Below are positions 50,847 through 59,554 of a stretch of DNA of 64,000 nucleotides, piece after piece. The stretch lies in the NCBI GenBank assembly GCA_015055505.1, contig SVIB01000004.1, positions 1-64,000 on the forward strand, given 5' to 3'. Made by a program: the position numbers and the translations under genes. The notes under the pieces are model-generated. The model made no database searches, had not been told where the DNA came from, and saw only the letters and a program-made list of their open reading frames with translations. The number at the start of each line of letters is the position of its first letter. Position 1 is the first letter of the stretch. The DNA comes from Clostridiales bacterium (GTDB taxonomy: Bacteria > Bacillota > Clostridia > Christensenellales > Borkfalkiaceae).

Positions 50847-53000
50847 TTAAAGTAAAACGTATAAGTTTTCGTTGTATACGTAAAACCATACCGACACGTT
50901 TCCGTTTTCGTCGTAGTAGAAGTAATTGCCTGCGTAAGCCGTACCTTCTTCGTTAAGTTTAGGTGCGTTTGCGCTGTAAGTGTAGGTAATATCGCCGTTT
51001 GTAAAAGAATACTCCCAAACGACTTCGTCTCCGTAAATGTCGTAGAAGAAATAATTTCCGTCAAACGCGTCTTTAGTTTCGTTTAATTCGGGAGCCGTTG
51101 CACTATAAGTATATTCTACGTTGCCTTGTTTATAGGTGTATTCCCAAACGACTTTGTCACCGTTTTCGTTATAGAAGAAATAGTTACCGTCGAAAGCCGT
51201 GCCGTCTTGGTTTAAAGCGGGGGCAGTTGCACTATAAGTATAGGTTACTTCGTTTGCCTCGTAAGAGTGCTTCCAAATTGTTTTTCTACCGTATTTAGAG
51301 TAGAAGAAGTAGTTTCCGTCGTAATCGGTGCCGTCCTCGTTGAGTTTTGGCTCCGTTGCGCTATACGTATAAACGGTTGAGCCGTAAGTGTAGGTGTATT
51401 CCCATTTGATAGCCTCGCCTCTGCGGTTGAAGAAGTAGTAGTTGCCGTCGTAATCGGTCTTTTCTTCGTTGAGCGTGGGCTCCGTTGCGCTATAATAACA
51501 GTTGTAACCGTTAATATATTTTATATTATCCCAAATGCCAACCGAATAATCGTCGGTTGCAAACCAATAATTTCCGTCGAATTCAAGAGTCGTTTGGTCT
51601 ATTTGCGGAGTGGTTTTGCTATATGCGTAAACGTCGTATCTATTAAACGCGCCGTTGTCGTTTACTGACCAAGTTTCCCAATCTTTAGTAGTTCTAAAAT
51701 GGAAAACGTTAAGGTTTTTTGACGGGAATGCGTTTTCTCCAACGTATTCAACGGTGTCGAAAATAAAGATTGCGTTTTCTCCGATAACATTGTAAAAACC
51801 TGTAAGATTATCACATCCGTTAAACGCGAAAGGTCCTATATTTTTAAGAGAGATAAGAGTCGGCTTTAATTCTTCCGCTGAAAGTGAAATTGCAACTACG
51901 CTATCAAGATTTGAGCAGTTAAAGAATGCGTATTCCCCAATAGTTTCAAGGTTAGTGCTTACGTAAACGGAATTTAATTGGTTACATTCGTTAAACGTAT
52001 ACGCCTCGATAGTCTTTACCTTTGAAGGGATTTGAATACCGCGAATACCGCTATGGCTGAACGCACCGTTGCCGATAGAAGTAAGATTTTGAGGAAGTCT
52101 TACAGACTCAAGCGCGTTACAGTAAGCAAAAGCGCCCATACCGATAGTTTTAAGAGATTTAGGCATCGTAACGTTTTTAAGCGAAGAACAGTTATTGAAA
52201 GCCCAATCGCCAACCGATACGATTCCGTCGGGAAGGGTAATAGTTTCTAATGAAGAACAACCGTCAAACGCACCGCTTGCAATAACTTTAGTGTTTTCGT
52301 TTACAGAACAGGAAGTGATATCAGCGGGAACTTTATTTCCGTCTTTATCGCTAACGGTTGCTACCGAAATAAGGGCAACGTAATCGTTTTTGTTGTTTCC
52401 AAGATATAAAGCGTTGTCGTATTTTACAAAACGCATACCCGTACAGCCGTCGAAAGCCTCGTTGCCAATAAACTCAATGCTTTCGGGAAGACAAACGTTT
52501 ATAAGTGCCTTTGACTTATAGAAAGCGTGTTCGCCGAGAGTTTTAAGAGTGTTTGGGAATTCAACGGTAGTTAAAGAAGAGCAGTTTGTAAAAGCACAGT
52601 CGTCTATAACGACTAAACCGTCGTTAAATTTAATTGAATTAAGGGCTGTACACGAGAAAAATGCGTATTTACCTATTTCTTTTATACCGCCTTCAATCTC
52701 AAGAGTTTCGATAAGTTTATTTCTAAAAGCGTTATCCGCAATTTTAGTAACGGGTTTTCCCTCGTACTCGTCGTCAATGTAAACCGTTCTCGAACCGCCG
52801 GTGTATCCGGTTACTTCATAAGATTTTTCATCAGCAGTTAAAGAATAAACCAAACCTTTCGTGCTAAGCGAAGGCTGAGCAGTTCCCGCAGAGGGGGAAG
52901 ATTCAGTCGTTGGTTGCTTACAAGAAGCAAAGATGCAAACCGAAGATATGCAAACCGCAATTAATATAACGGTCAACAAAGTTTTTCTTAAGTTCTTCAT
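50847..53000 (-). CDS. BspA-like leucine-rich-repeat surface lipoprotein with C-terminal 43-residue repeats
   Basis: About 717 residues from ATG 53000, which has GGAGGA upstream; the ORF track start is too early. The signal peptide MKNLRKTLLTVILIAVC ends in a lipobox (IFASC), so it is a lipoprotein, consistent with lgt in this window. Residues 60-430 are LRR_5/BspA repeats (for example GAFDGCSSLETITLPDGI). The last 260 residues are about six 43-residue repeats built on YTYSATAPxLN, FDGNYFFY and VVWEY. BspA-type proteins bind host or bacterial surfaces; the C-terminal repeats resemble no family I can name and may bind cell wall or glycan. Confidence 0.9.
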   Translation of the reverse strand: MKNLRKTLLTVILIAVCISSVCIFASCKQPTTESSPSAGTAQPSLSTKGLVYSLTADEKSYEVTGYTGGSRTVYIDDEYEGKPVTKIADNAFRNKLIETLEIEGGIKEIGKYAFFSCTALNSIKFNDGLVVIDDCAFTNCSSLTTVEFPNTLKTLGEHAFYKSKALINVCLPESIEFIGNEAFDGCTGMRFVKYDNALYLGNNKNDYVALISVATVSDKDGNKVPADITSCSVNENTKVIASGAFDGCSSLETITLPDGIVSVGDWAFNNCSSLKNVTMPKSLKTIGMGAFAYCNALESVRLPQNLTSIGNGAFSHSGIRGIQIPSKVKTIEAYTFNECNQLNSVYVSTNLETIGEYAFFNCSNLDSVVAISLSAEELKPTLISLKNIGPFAFNGCDNLTGFYNVIGENAIFIFDTVEYVGENAFPSKNLNVFHFRTTKDWETWSVNDNGAFNRYDVYAYSKTTPQIDQTTLEFDGNYWFATDDYSVGIWDNIKYINGYNCYYSATEPTLNEEKTDYDGNYYFFNRRGEAIKWEYTYTYGSTVYTYSATEPKLNEDGTDYDGNYFFYSKYGRKTIWKHSYEANEVTYTYSATAPALNQDGTAFDGNYFFYNENGDKVVWEYTYKQGNVEYTYSATAPELNETKDAFDGNYFFYDIYGDEVVWEYSFTNGDITYTYSANAPKLNEEGTAYAGNYFYYDENGNVSVWFYVYNENLYVLL
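50850..51635 (-). repeat. About six tandem ~129-base repeats in the LRR lipoprotein gene
   Basis: Each unit encodes 43 residues with the pattern Y-x-YSATxPxLN, then xDGNYFFYxxxG, then VVWEY. Units 2 to 5 have exactly the same length. The outer units are more divergent, and the inner ones are closer to each other, suggesting growth by unequal recombination. Confidence 0.88.
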
Positions 53001-53033
53001 TATGTCCTCCAGTGGGTAAAATATACCTTGTAT

Positions 53034-53062
53034 AGTGTAACACAAAATATTATAATAGTCAA
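53034..53062 (-). promoter_or_regulatory. Promoter of the LRR lipoprotein gene
   Basis: Minus strand: TTGACT (53057-53062), 17 bases, TACACT (53034-53039). Predicted start about 26 bases before the ATG at 53000. Confidence 0.65.
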
Positions 53063-53156
53063 TAAAAAAGATAAAATTAAAAATTTTTAACAAAAGCGAA
53101 TATTGGGAAAATTTGCAAAATAAATATAAAATTTTGATAAAATTTTTAAAATGCTA

Positions 53157-53185
53157 TTGAAATTAGGGGAAAACCGTAATATAAT
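53157..53185 (+). promoter_or_regulatory. Promoter of the EF-G-like gene
   Basis: TTGAAA (53157-53162), 17 bases, TATAAT (53180-53185). Leader about 50 bases. Confidence 0.82.
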
Positions 53186-53244
53186 ATAAGCAGATAGGCG
53201 CAAACAGTGCGTCTAAAACTATATGATAAAGGATGGAAAAAATT

Positions 53245-55308
53245 ATGGCAACGACGGACACCATCAGAAACGTGGCGATAATCGGCCACAGTGGTGAAGG
53301 CAAGACAACTCTTGCCGAAGCAATACTCTTTAACGCAGGCGCGATAGACAGACAGGGTAAAACTGACGACGGAAATACCGTATGTGACTTTGACCCCGAA
53401 GAAATAGCGAGAAAAAGTTCGATAAGTCTTTCGGCTGCAAGATGTGAATACACGGACAAAAAGGGAAGAAATATTACCTTTAACCTTATAGACGTACCGG
53501 GATTTTTTGATTTTGAGGGAGAATTTAATCAAGCTCTTGAAGCGTGCGACAGCGCTGTTATAGTTACGGGCGGTTCGGGTTCTTTAACGGTAGGAACCGA
53601 AAAGGCAATAGAATACTGTTTAAAAAATAAAATACCTTCAATTTTGTTTATTAACGGTCTTGATAAAGAAAACAGCAGTTTTATTAAAACCGTACATGCA
53701 ATAAAAGAAAAATACGGCAATAAGATAGCGCCAATGATCGTTCCTAACATGGTTGACGAAAAGATGAAAGGTTTCGTTAAGGTAGCGTACGGCGTACTTC
53801 GTGATTGGGAAAGAAACGAAAGTCCTATTCCCGATAGACTTCAAGAGGCTTACGAAGAGGCAAGAATGGCTATTTCGGAAGCGGCGGCAGAAAACGACGA
53901 AAAGCTTCTTGATAAATTCTTTGCAGGCGAAGAACTTACCGGTGAAGAAATTGAAAGAGGCGTAAAACTCGGCGTTAAGGCTTGTACGACTATTACCGTA
54001 CTCGGCGGTAGCGCGCTTAAAAACCAAGGCGTATACAATCTTATGGATAAGATGGTATCAACCCTTCCTTCTCCTGAAGATAGAAACGACGTCGTTTCAG
54101 TCGGTACGGGTGGTGTGGAAGTCGTAATCAACGCAAAAGACGACGATAAGGCAATCGTAAGAATATTTAAGACAGTAGTTGACCCGTTCGTTGGAAAAAT
54201 GAACCTTTTCAAGGTGTTGACGGGTACCGTAAAGACGGGTATGACGCTCACTAATTGCAGAGCTGAATCGGCTGAAAAAGTAAGCGCTCTTTACTTCGTA
54301 AGAGGTAAAAAACAAATACCTACCGAAGTTGTTGGAGCAGGAGATATCGGCGCGTTTGCAAAACTTAACAACGTTCAAACGGGCGACGTTTTGGTAGAGG
54401 GCGCAAGAGTTTCTCTTCCCGAAATCCCAATGCCTGCTGCTGAATACGCAATGGCTGTCGGCGCTGCTAAAAAAGGCGAAGAAGATAAGGTTTTTGCCGG
54501 TCTTAAGCGTTTACAGGAAGAAGATATTTCGTTTAGAGTTGAGAAAAATCACGATACGGGCGAAATGCTCCTCGTTGGCGTAGGCGAAACTCACTTAGCG
54601 GTAATTTGCAAGAAACTTAAAACTAAATTCGGTAGCGACGCAGTGTTATCTGAACCTAAGATTGCATACCGTGAAACTATAAAGAAGAGCGCTGAGGGTG
54701 AAGGTAAACATAAAAAGCAATCGGGTGGCGCAGGTCAGTACGGTCACTGTAAAGTTAAATTTGAACCGGGCGCAGAGGACGGCGCATACGAATTCGTTGA
54801 CGCAGTCGTTGGCGGTGTAGTACCTAAACAGTTTATTCCTGCAGTAGATAAAGGTCTTAGAGAGGCCGTTAAAGAAGGCGTTTTGGCAGGATATCCCGTT
54901 GTAAATCTTAAGTGTACTTTATTCGACGGTAGTTCACACCCCGTTGACAGTAAGGAAGTAGCATTCGTATCCGCTGCAAAACTTGCTTATGCGGAAGGAA
55001 TGAAGAAAGCCTCTCCGTGTATTTTAGAGCCCGTTATGAAGATGGAAATAGTCGTTCCCGATAACTATATGGGCGATATTATGGGCGATATGAACAAGAG
55101 AAGAGGTAGAATTCTCGGTACTGACGCTATAGGAACGCTTGCTGTTATTACTGCGGAAGCGCCTCAAGCCGAAATATTAAAGTACGCAACCGAACTTCGT
55201 TCAATGACTCAAGGAAGAGGTAGTTACACCACTGCATTCGAACGTTACGAAGAACTTCCTTCTCACTTGCAAGATAAAGTTATAGCCGACAGAAAGAAGG
55301 AGGCTTAA
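53245..55308 (+). CDS. Elongation factor G-like GTPase (EF-G2 type)
   Basis: About 687 residues with the five-domain plan of EF-G. G1 is IGHSGEGKTTLAEA and G3 is DVPGFFDFEGE, with PGFFDF in place of PGHVDF. At G4 the usual NKxD reads NGLDKE. Domain IV contains GGAGQYGHCKVKFEP and domain V GRILGTDAIGTLAVITAEAP. The altered G3 and G4 place it with the EF-G-like paralogues rather than housekeeping FusA. The exact role is not established. ATG 53233 in the ORF track abuts AAAGG; ATG 53245 (MATTDTIRN) gives better spacing. It has its own promoter. Confidence 0.9.
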   Translation: MATTDTIRNVAIIGHSGEGKTTLAEAILFNAGAIDRQGKTDDGNTVCDFDPEEIARKSSISLSAARCEYTDKKGRNITFNLIDVPGFFDFEGEFNQALEACDSAVIVTGGSGSLTVGTEKAIEYCLKNKIPSILFINGLDKENSSFIKTVHAIKEKYGNKIAPMIVPNMVDEKMKGFVKVAYGVLRDWERNESPIPDRLQEAYEEARMAISEAAAENDEKLLDKFFAGEELTGEEIERGVKLGVKACTTITVLGGSALKNQGVYNLMDKMVSTLPSPEDRNDVVSVGTGGVEVVINAKDDDKAIVRIFKTVVDPFVGKMNLFKVLTGTVKTGMTLTNCRAESAEKVSALYFVRGKKQIPTEVVGAGDIGAFAKLNNVQTGDVLVEGARVSLPEIPMPAAEYAMAVGAAKKGEEDKVFAGLKRLQEEDISFRVEKNHDTGEMLLVGVGETHLAVICKKLKTKFGSDAVLSEPKIAYRETIKKSAEGEGKHKKQSGGAGQYGHCKVKFEPGAEDGAYEFVDAVVGGVVPKQFIPAVDKGLREAVKEGVLAGYPVVNLKCTLFDGSSHPVDSKEVAFVSAAKLAYAEGMKKASPCILEPVMKMEIVVPDNYMGDIMGDMNKRRGRILGTDAIGTLAVITAEAPQAEILKYATELRSMTQGRGSYTTAFERYEELPSHLQDKVIADRKKEA

Positions 55309-55316
55309 AAAGCGTA

Positions 55317-56243
55317 ATGATATTATCGGTATGTCCCAATCCTTCAGTAGATTGCACTATCGAACTTGACACTTTAAAGACGGGAGGTCTTAATAGGGTT
55401 GAGAATAAAATTATAACTTACTCGGGTAAAGCGTTAAACGTCGCCGTCGGTGTTTCAAGACTTGGCGGTGACAGTTTCGCAACCGGTTTTATGTTCAACG
55501 AAAACGGAAAAATGTTCGTGCATACTTTAGACGACGAAAGGGTGAAAAATACTTTCGTTTGGTGTAAAGGTAGCGCAAGAACAAATTATAAAATCGTTGA
55601 TAAAAGGTCAATGATGACCGAGATAAACGATAAAGGAGAATCCGTTTCCGTTCAAAAACAAAACGAACTCGTAAATTTAGTAAAACAACTTTCAGCCTCT
55701 GCAAAAATCGTAGTAATTAGCGGGTCGCTCCCATCGGGAGTTAAAAGCGATTATTATAGAAAACTTGCCGAAGTAATTCCCGAAGGAACTTTAAAAATCA
55801 TAGATACTTCGGGGGAAAATATGATAGAGGCTCTAAAGTCGGGCGCATTTATGGTAAAGCCTAATTTAGACGAACTTCAAAGCGTAACGGGTGAACATTA
55901 CGACAGTTTAGACGAAATGATTGGCGGTTGCCGTAAACTTATCGAAGCGGGAGCGGAAAACGTAATGCTTTCACTTGGACGGAAAGGCGCAATATTGACG
56001 GACGGTAATTCGGCACTGTTTTGCAGAAGTGCAAACGTAGCCGTAAACAGTACGGTAGGCGCAGGCGACGGTATGATTGCCGCGGCATCTGTAGCCTTAG
56101 AAAACGGCGAAAGTAGAGAGGAAGTTTTGCGTTGCGCCGTGGCGGCGGGGACTGCCTCGGTTACGACTCCGGGAACTAATCTTTTTTATAGAGATAAATT
56201 TCAAGAAATTTACGATAAAATACGCGTAGAAAAACTTTTTTAG
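55317..56243 (+). CDS. fruK: PfkB-family kinase, 1-phosphofructokinase-like
   Basis: A 308-residue ribokinase-fold enzyme: SVCPNPSVDCTIELD at the N-terminus, YSGKALNVAVGVSRLG (the GGKxxN-type sugar loop), ISGSLPSGV and the catalytic VGAGDGMIAAASVAL near residue 255. This is the FruK/LacC subgroup, phosphorylating fructose-1-phosphate or tagatose-6-phosphate. No PTS transporter or DeoR regulator is adjacent, so the substrate is open. It starts eight bases after the EF-G-like stop, in the same transcript. Confidence 0.87.
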   Translation: MILSVCPNPSVDCTIELDTLKTGGLNRVENKIITYSGKALNVAVGVSRLGGDSFATGFMFNENGKMFVHTLDDERVKNTFVWCKGSARTNYKIVDKRSMMTEINDKGESVSVQKQNELVNLVKQLSASAKIVVISGSLPSGVKSDYYRKLAEVIPEGTLKIIDTSGENMIEALKSGAFMVKPNLDELQSVTGEHYDSLDEMIGGCRKLIEAGAENVMLSLGRKGAILTDGNSALFCRSANVAVNSTVGAGDGMIAAASVALENGESREEVLRCAVAAGTASVTTPGTNLFYRDKFQEIYDKIRVEKLF

Positions 56244-56249
56244 TAGCAA

Positions 56250-56286
56250 TAGGGACGGAAATTTTATTTTCCGCCCCTAAATTTTT
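56250..56286 (+). terminator. Terminator after the PfkB-family kinase
   Basis: TAGGGACGGAAA pairs with TTTCCGCCCCTA with one mismatch, followed by AATTTTT. Confidence 0.75.
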
Positions 56287-56326
56287 GAAAAACTGTTGTG
56301 AAAATGCTTAAAAGAAGCCATAATAA

Positions 56327-56355
56327 TTGCCAAAACTAAAAAAATATGGTAAAAT
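56327..56355 (+). promoter_or_regulatory. Promoter of lgt
   Basis: TTGCCA (56327-56332), 17 bases, TAAAAT (56350-56355), with TATGG before the -10 box. Leader of about 20 bases to the AAAAGGAG site. Confidence 0.65.
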
Positions 56356-56384
56356 ATTTTTAACTTTTATAAAAGGAGTAAATT

Positions 56385-57197
56385 ATGTATAGTGACGCTC
56401 TTATTAAAATAGGCGACCAAGAATTTGTGACTTTATACGGTCTTTGTATAGCGGTAGGAATTCTTTGTTGTATATTGGTGCTTTTTAAATTTGCAAAAGG
56501 CAGAGTAACCGAAAACTTTATAGATTTTTTATTCTATAACGGAATAGCGTCTATTGCCATCGGCTTTTTCTCCGCCACGCTTTTTCAGTCCGTTTATAAT
56601 TATATCGACGCATTGAAAAGTAATCCTAACGCAAAGTTCCAATTTGGCGGAATGACCTTCATTGGCGGACTTATAGGCGGGGTTTCAACCTTTTTGATTA
56701 TCTACGCCATATTCCGTAAAAAACTTTCCAATAGACTCGTGGATATCGTATCTCTTCTTCCGTGCTGTATTTTAATTGCGCACGCGTTTGGTAGAGTAGG
56801 ATGCTTTTTCGCGGGTTGCTGTTACGGAATAAGAACGGATAGTTTTTTAGGCGTTAAATTCCCCGACCTTAGTTATAAGGTTCACCCAACTCAACTTTAC
56901 GAGGCGTTTTTCCTCTTCGTAATGTTTGCCGTATGTTTACTCTTGTATCTTAAAAAGGGATTTAAACATAATCTCTCGTTATATTTGGTTGCTTACGGAA
57001 TTTTTAGATTTTTAATAGAGTTTATAAGAGGAGATGAAAGAGGAGAATTTGTCGGAGGAGTTTCACCCTCGCAATTTTGGTCTCTTTTGATGATAGTTTT
57101 AGGTGTGGCTATTTACTTCCTTTTCGAATATCTTTACAAGTTACGCGCAAAAGAATTAGAAAAACAAACTGCCGAAACGGTTAAAGTCGAGAAATGA
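56385..57197 (+). CDS. lgt: Prolipoprotein diacylglyceryl transferase family protein
   Basis: A 270-residue, roughly seven-helix membrane enzyme. The Lgt-like signature is seen as AFGRVGCFFAGCCYGI, where classical Lgt has GRIGNFINGE; HPTQLYEA and FRFLIEFIRGDERGE hold the conserved catalytic-region residues. The Cys-rich variant of the signature is common in clostridial Lgt-like proteins. It transfers diacylglycerol to the lipobox Cys, as needed for the LRR lipoprotein at 50847. Its own promoter precedes it; the stop overlaps the first chromate transporter gene. Confidence 0.85.
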   Translation: MYSDALIKIGDQEFVTLYGLCIAVGILCCILVLFKFAKGRVTENFIDFLFYNGIASIAIGFFSATLFQSVYNYIDALKSNPNAKFQFGGMTFIGGLIGGVSTFLIIYAIFRKKLSNRLVDIVSLLPCCILIAHAFGRVGCFFAGCCYGIRTDSFLGVKFPDLSYKVHPTQLYEAFFLFVMFAVCLLLYLKKGFKHNLSLYLVAYGIFRFLIEFIRGDERGEFVGGVSPSQFWSLLMIVLGVAIYFLFEYLYKLRAKELEKQTAETVKVEK

Positions 57198-57775
57198 AAA
57201 AACTGTTAGATTTAGCCCTATCTTATTTTAAGGTAGGGCTGTTCACTTTCGGCGGAGGTCTTGCAATGATTTCCATAATCGAAAGGGAATACGTTCAAAA
57301 ACGGAAATGGATAGAAAAGGACGAATTTGAAAACGTAGTTGCAATAGCAGAATCAACACCGGGACCGGTCGCTATAAATTGCGCTACTTATATAGGTTAT
57401 AAAGTCGGTAAGGTTTTAGGTGCGATTATAGCAACAGTCGCAGTATGCTTGCCGTCGTTTTTTATAATTTACGTAATTTCGCTCTTTTTTGACGCCTTTA
57501 TGTCCCTTAAAATTGTGCAGTATGCTTTTGAGGGAATTCAAATTGCCGTAATATTTTTAATCTTTTCAGCAGGGTTTAAATTTTTCAAAAATATGAAGAA
57601 AACTCCGTTTAATTTAACGGTCTTTTTCGCAACGTTTGGATGTATGTTGGCGTTTGCATTCTTTGGCGTAACGTTTTCTTCGATTTTTTATATTTTAATA
57701 GGCGGAGTTTTAGGTCTTACCGTTTATCTTTTAGGACTTTTACTAAAAAAGTCTAAAAAGGAGGGAAAGCAATGA
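57194..57775 (+). CDS. Chromate-transporter family protein, half-size subunit 1
   Basis: A 193-residue membrane protein with the CHR-domain signature: KVGLFTFGGGLAMISIIEREYVQ and AIAESTPGPVAINCATYIGYK. Half-size CHR proteins come in adjacent pairs that form one antiporter. The real substrate in anaerobes is often unknown (chromate, sulfate or another oxyanion). It overlaps lgt by four bases and the second subunit by four. Confidence 0.9.
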   Translation: MKKLLDLALSYFKVGLFTFGGGLAMISIIEREYVQKRKWIEKDEFENVVAIAESTPGPVAINCATYIGYKVGKVLGAIIATVAVCLPSFFIIYVISLFFDAFMSLKIVQYAFEGIQIAVIFLIFSAGFKFFKNMKKTPFNLTVFFATFGCMLAFAFFGVTFSSIFYILIGGVLGLTVYLLGLLLKKSKKEGKQ

Positions 57776-58353
57776 GTATTTATTTAATGCTTTTTCTTAC
57801 CTTTTTAGAGATAGGCGCGGTTTCTTTTGGCGGTGGATACGGAATGATATCGCTAATGCGAGAGAAAACGGTAGGATATAATTGGCTTACAGACGGTGAG
57901 TTTTTAAATATGATTGCAGTTTCTGAGTCAACCCCCGGTCCTATTGCGGTAAATATTGCAACTTTCGTAGGTGCAAGCCAAGGCGGAATATGGGGCGCTC
58001 TTTGCGCAACTTTGGGAATTATTTTACCGTCGTTTATTATAATTTTAGTTATTGCCACTCTTATTGGTAATCTTATGAAATTTGCAGGAGTTCAATCGGT
58101 TGTAAACGGTATGAAACCTGCCGTAACGGGTATTATAATAGCAACGGCAATTACTATGGTTGTAAAGGCTATAATTTCAGTAGAAACAGTCGGTCAACCT
58201 ATCGACTTTTCATTAAGCCGTTCAATTATTTTCTCTCTTGTCGCCTTAGCCTTTTTCGGTTATAAAACGGTATTTAAAAAAGAAATTTCGCCAATTTTAC
58301 TTATTGTTATTTCGGCGTGTATCGGTATAGTGATTTGTCCGTTTATATCTTAA
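57772..58353 (+). CDS. Chromate-transporter family protein, half-size subunit 2
   Basis: A 193-residue partner with the same domain: EIGAVSFGGGYGMISLMREK and AVSESTPGPIAVNIATFVGA. It has the same length as subunit 1, as expected from duplication of a CHR domain, but the sequences are well diverged. Its TAA stop is fused to a reversed copy of the repeat. Confidence 0.9.
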   Translation: MSIYLMLFLTFLEIGAVSFGGGYGMISLMREKTVGYNWLTDGEFLNMIAVSESTPGPIAVNIATFVGASQGGIWGALCATLGIILPSFIIILVIATLIGNLMKFAGVQSVVNGMKPAVTGIIIATAITMVVKAIISVETVGQPIDFSLSRSIIFSLVALAFFGYKTVFKKEISPILLIVISACIGIVICPFIS

Positions 58354-58367
58354 TAATCGCCTTATAG
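58353..58367 (-). repeat. CTATAAGTYGATTAT repeat, copy 7 (adjoins a stop codon)
   Basis: Minus-strand reading CTATAAGGCGATTAT, flanked on the left by AAGTAGGG, like copy 1. Its last base is the last base of the transporter stop codon. Confidence 0.75.
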
Positions 58368-58482
58368 CCCTACTTATTTACGATAATGATAAAATTTCAC
58401 ACTAAGATAACAAAAAGGATTTTTCCTTGAATGCGCTAAACATTTAGAGAGTATTGTCCGTACCAATAGAGTAAAATAAAAA

Positions 58483-58505
58483 CTCCGCCGTAAAAATCGG
58501 CGGAG
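58483..58505 (-). terminator. Terminator of the AraC-family gene
   Basis: CTCCGCCG and CGGCGGAG with a seven-base loop; on the minus strand followed by TTTTTATTTTAC. It lies eight bases after the stop. Confidence 0.9.
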
Positions 58506-58512
58506 AAAATAA

Positions 58513-59346
58513 CTATTTTGAATTAAAGAAGTTTGACCTCGTTTTTTGCGGTGTTTCTTTTATAATATCTTTATACGTTCCTGAAAAATGAGATATAGAA
58601 TTATAACCGACGGAAAGAGCAATTTCACTTATTGGAAGATTGGTCGTTTTAAGTAACGTTTTCGCTTCGTTACAGCGTATTATGTTTAAGTCTTTTATTA
58701 TAGAAACACCGTATTTTTTCTTGTAAGCGTGAGCGAGATAATATTTATTTAAGAAGAAAAGATTTGCGATTTTGTCTAAAGTAATGTCATCTTGATAATT
58801 AGAGGTTAAGAAATTGTGAATATTGCTTATCGTATTGGGCTGTTCCGAAGAATGAAACGGGAGAGAAAGAAGTTGTTTTTTTCTAAGGATAAAAACCATA
58901 AATTTGTTAAATTCGTTCATTATGGCGTTTTTCCAGAACGGGCGTTTTTGCACGTCTTCATCCTCAATTACACGGATAACGTCAAACAAAAAGTCAAAAT
59001 CGGTGGTTAAATCGAAAATGAAAACCTGTTGAGATTCATCACTGTTGTTTTTTGAAAACGTCAAATTTTTAACGGCAAAAACAGCGTACTCAAGATGATT
59101 TTCAGCGTCGGAGAGTTCGGTGTGAATAGTCATAGGATTGATAAAAATGACCATTCCTTTATGAATATGATAGTCTTTTGATTTTGTATGGAGAACTCCC
59201 TTTCCGTCAGTAACGAAAAAGATTTCTGAAAAGGCGTGCATATGTTCGAAACTTTTCCAGTCTTTATTGTATCTTGCTCTGTCGTAATTTTCAAAAGAGA
59301 AGAAGAAATTTGTTAAATTGTTTGAATTTATATTAAATTGTTTCAT
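58513..59346 (-). CDS. AraC-family transcriptional regulator
   Basis: A 277-residue regulator. The N-terminal cupin sensing domain contains HMHAFSEIFFVTDGKGVLHT and MVIFINPMTIH. The C-terminal double helix-turn-helix (about 175-275) has ITLDKIANLFFLNKYYLAHAYKKKYG (read in part) and ISEIALSVGYNSISHFSGTYK. Such proteins usually respond to a sugar or related small molecule. It is divergent from the TIM-barrel-like gene at 59555, 208 bases away, and most likely controls it and the secreted protein behind it. Confidence 0.92.
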   Translation of the reverse strand: MKQFNINSNNLTNFFFSFENYDRARYNKDWKSFEHMHAFSEIFFVTDGKGVLHTKSKDYHIHKGMVIFINPMTIHTELSDAENHLEYAVFAVKNLTFSKNNSDESQQVFIFDLTTDFDFLFDVIRVIEDEDVQKRPFWKNAIMNEFNKFMVFILRKKQLLSLPFHSSEQPNTISNIHNFLTSNYQDDITLDKIANLFFLNKYYLAHAYKKKYGVSIIKDLNIIRCNEAKTLLKTTNLPISEIALSVGYNSISHFSGTYKDIIKETPQKTRSNFFNSK

Positions 59347-59493
59347 ATTTTACCTTTAAATTTTATAAGTCATAAGTTGTGACAGAGTCTAAAATATTGT
59401 CAACAATTAAGTTTATTTTATCACAAAAAAAAATAAAAATCAAGGAACTTTTTAAAAATCGCAATTTTGTTAAAACTGATAGCAATTTTACTC

Positions 59494-59522
59494 TTGATTA
59501 CTAAACGTAATATAGGTATACT
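59494..59522 (+). promoter_or_regulatory. Promoter of the TIM-barrel-like gene
   Basis: TTGATT (59494-59499), 17 bases, TATACT (59517-59522). It lies in the divergent region facing the AraC gene, whose binding sites should be just upstream. Confidence 0.8.
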
Positions 59523-59554
59523 TTTTATATAAAACGTGTTTGGAGAGATAGTTT

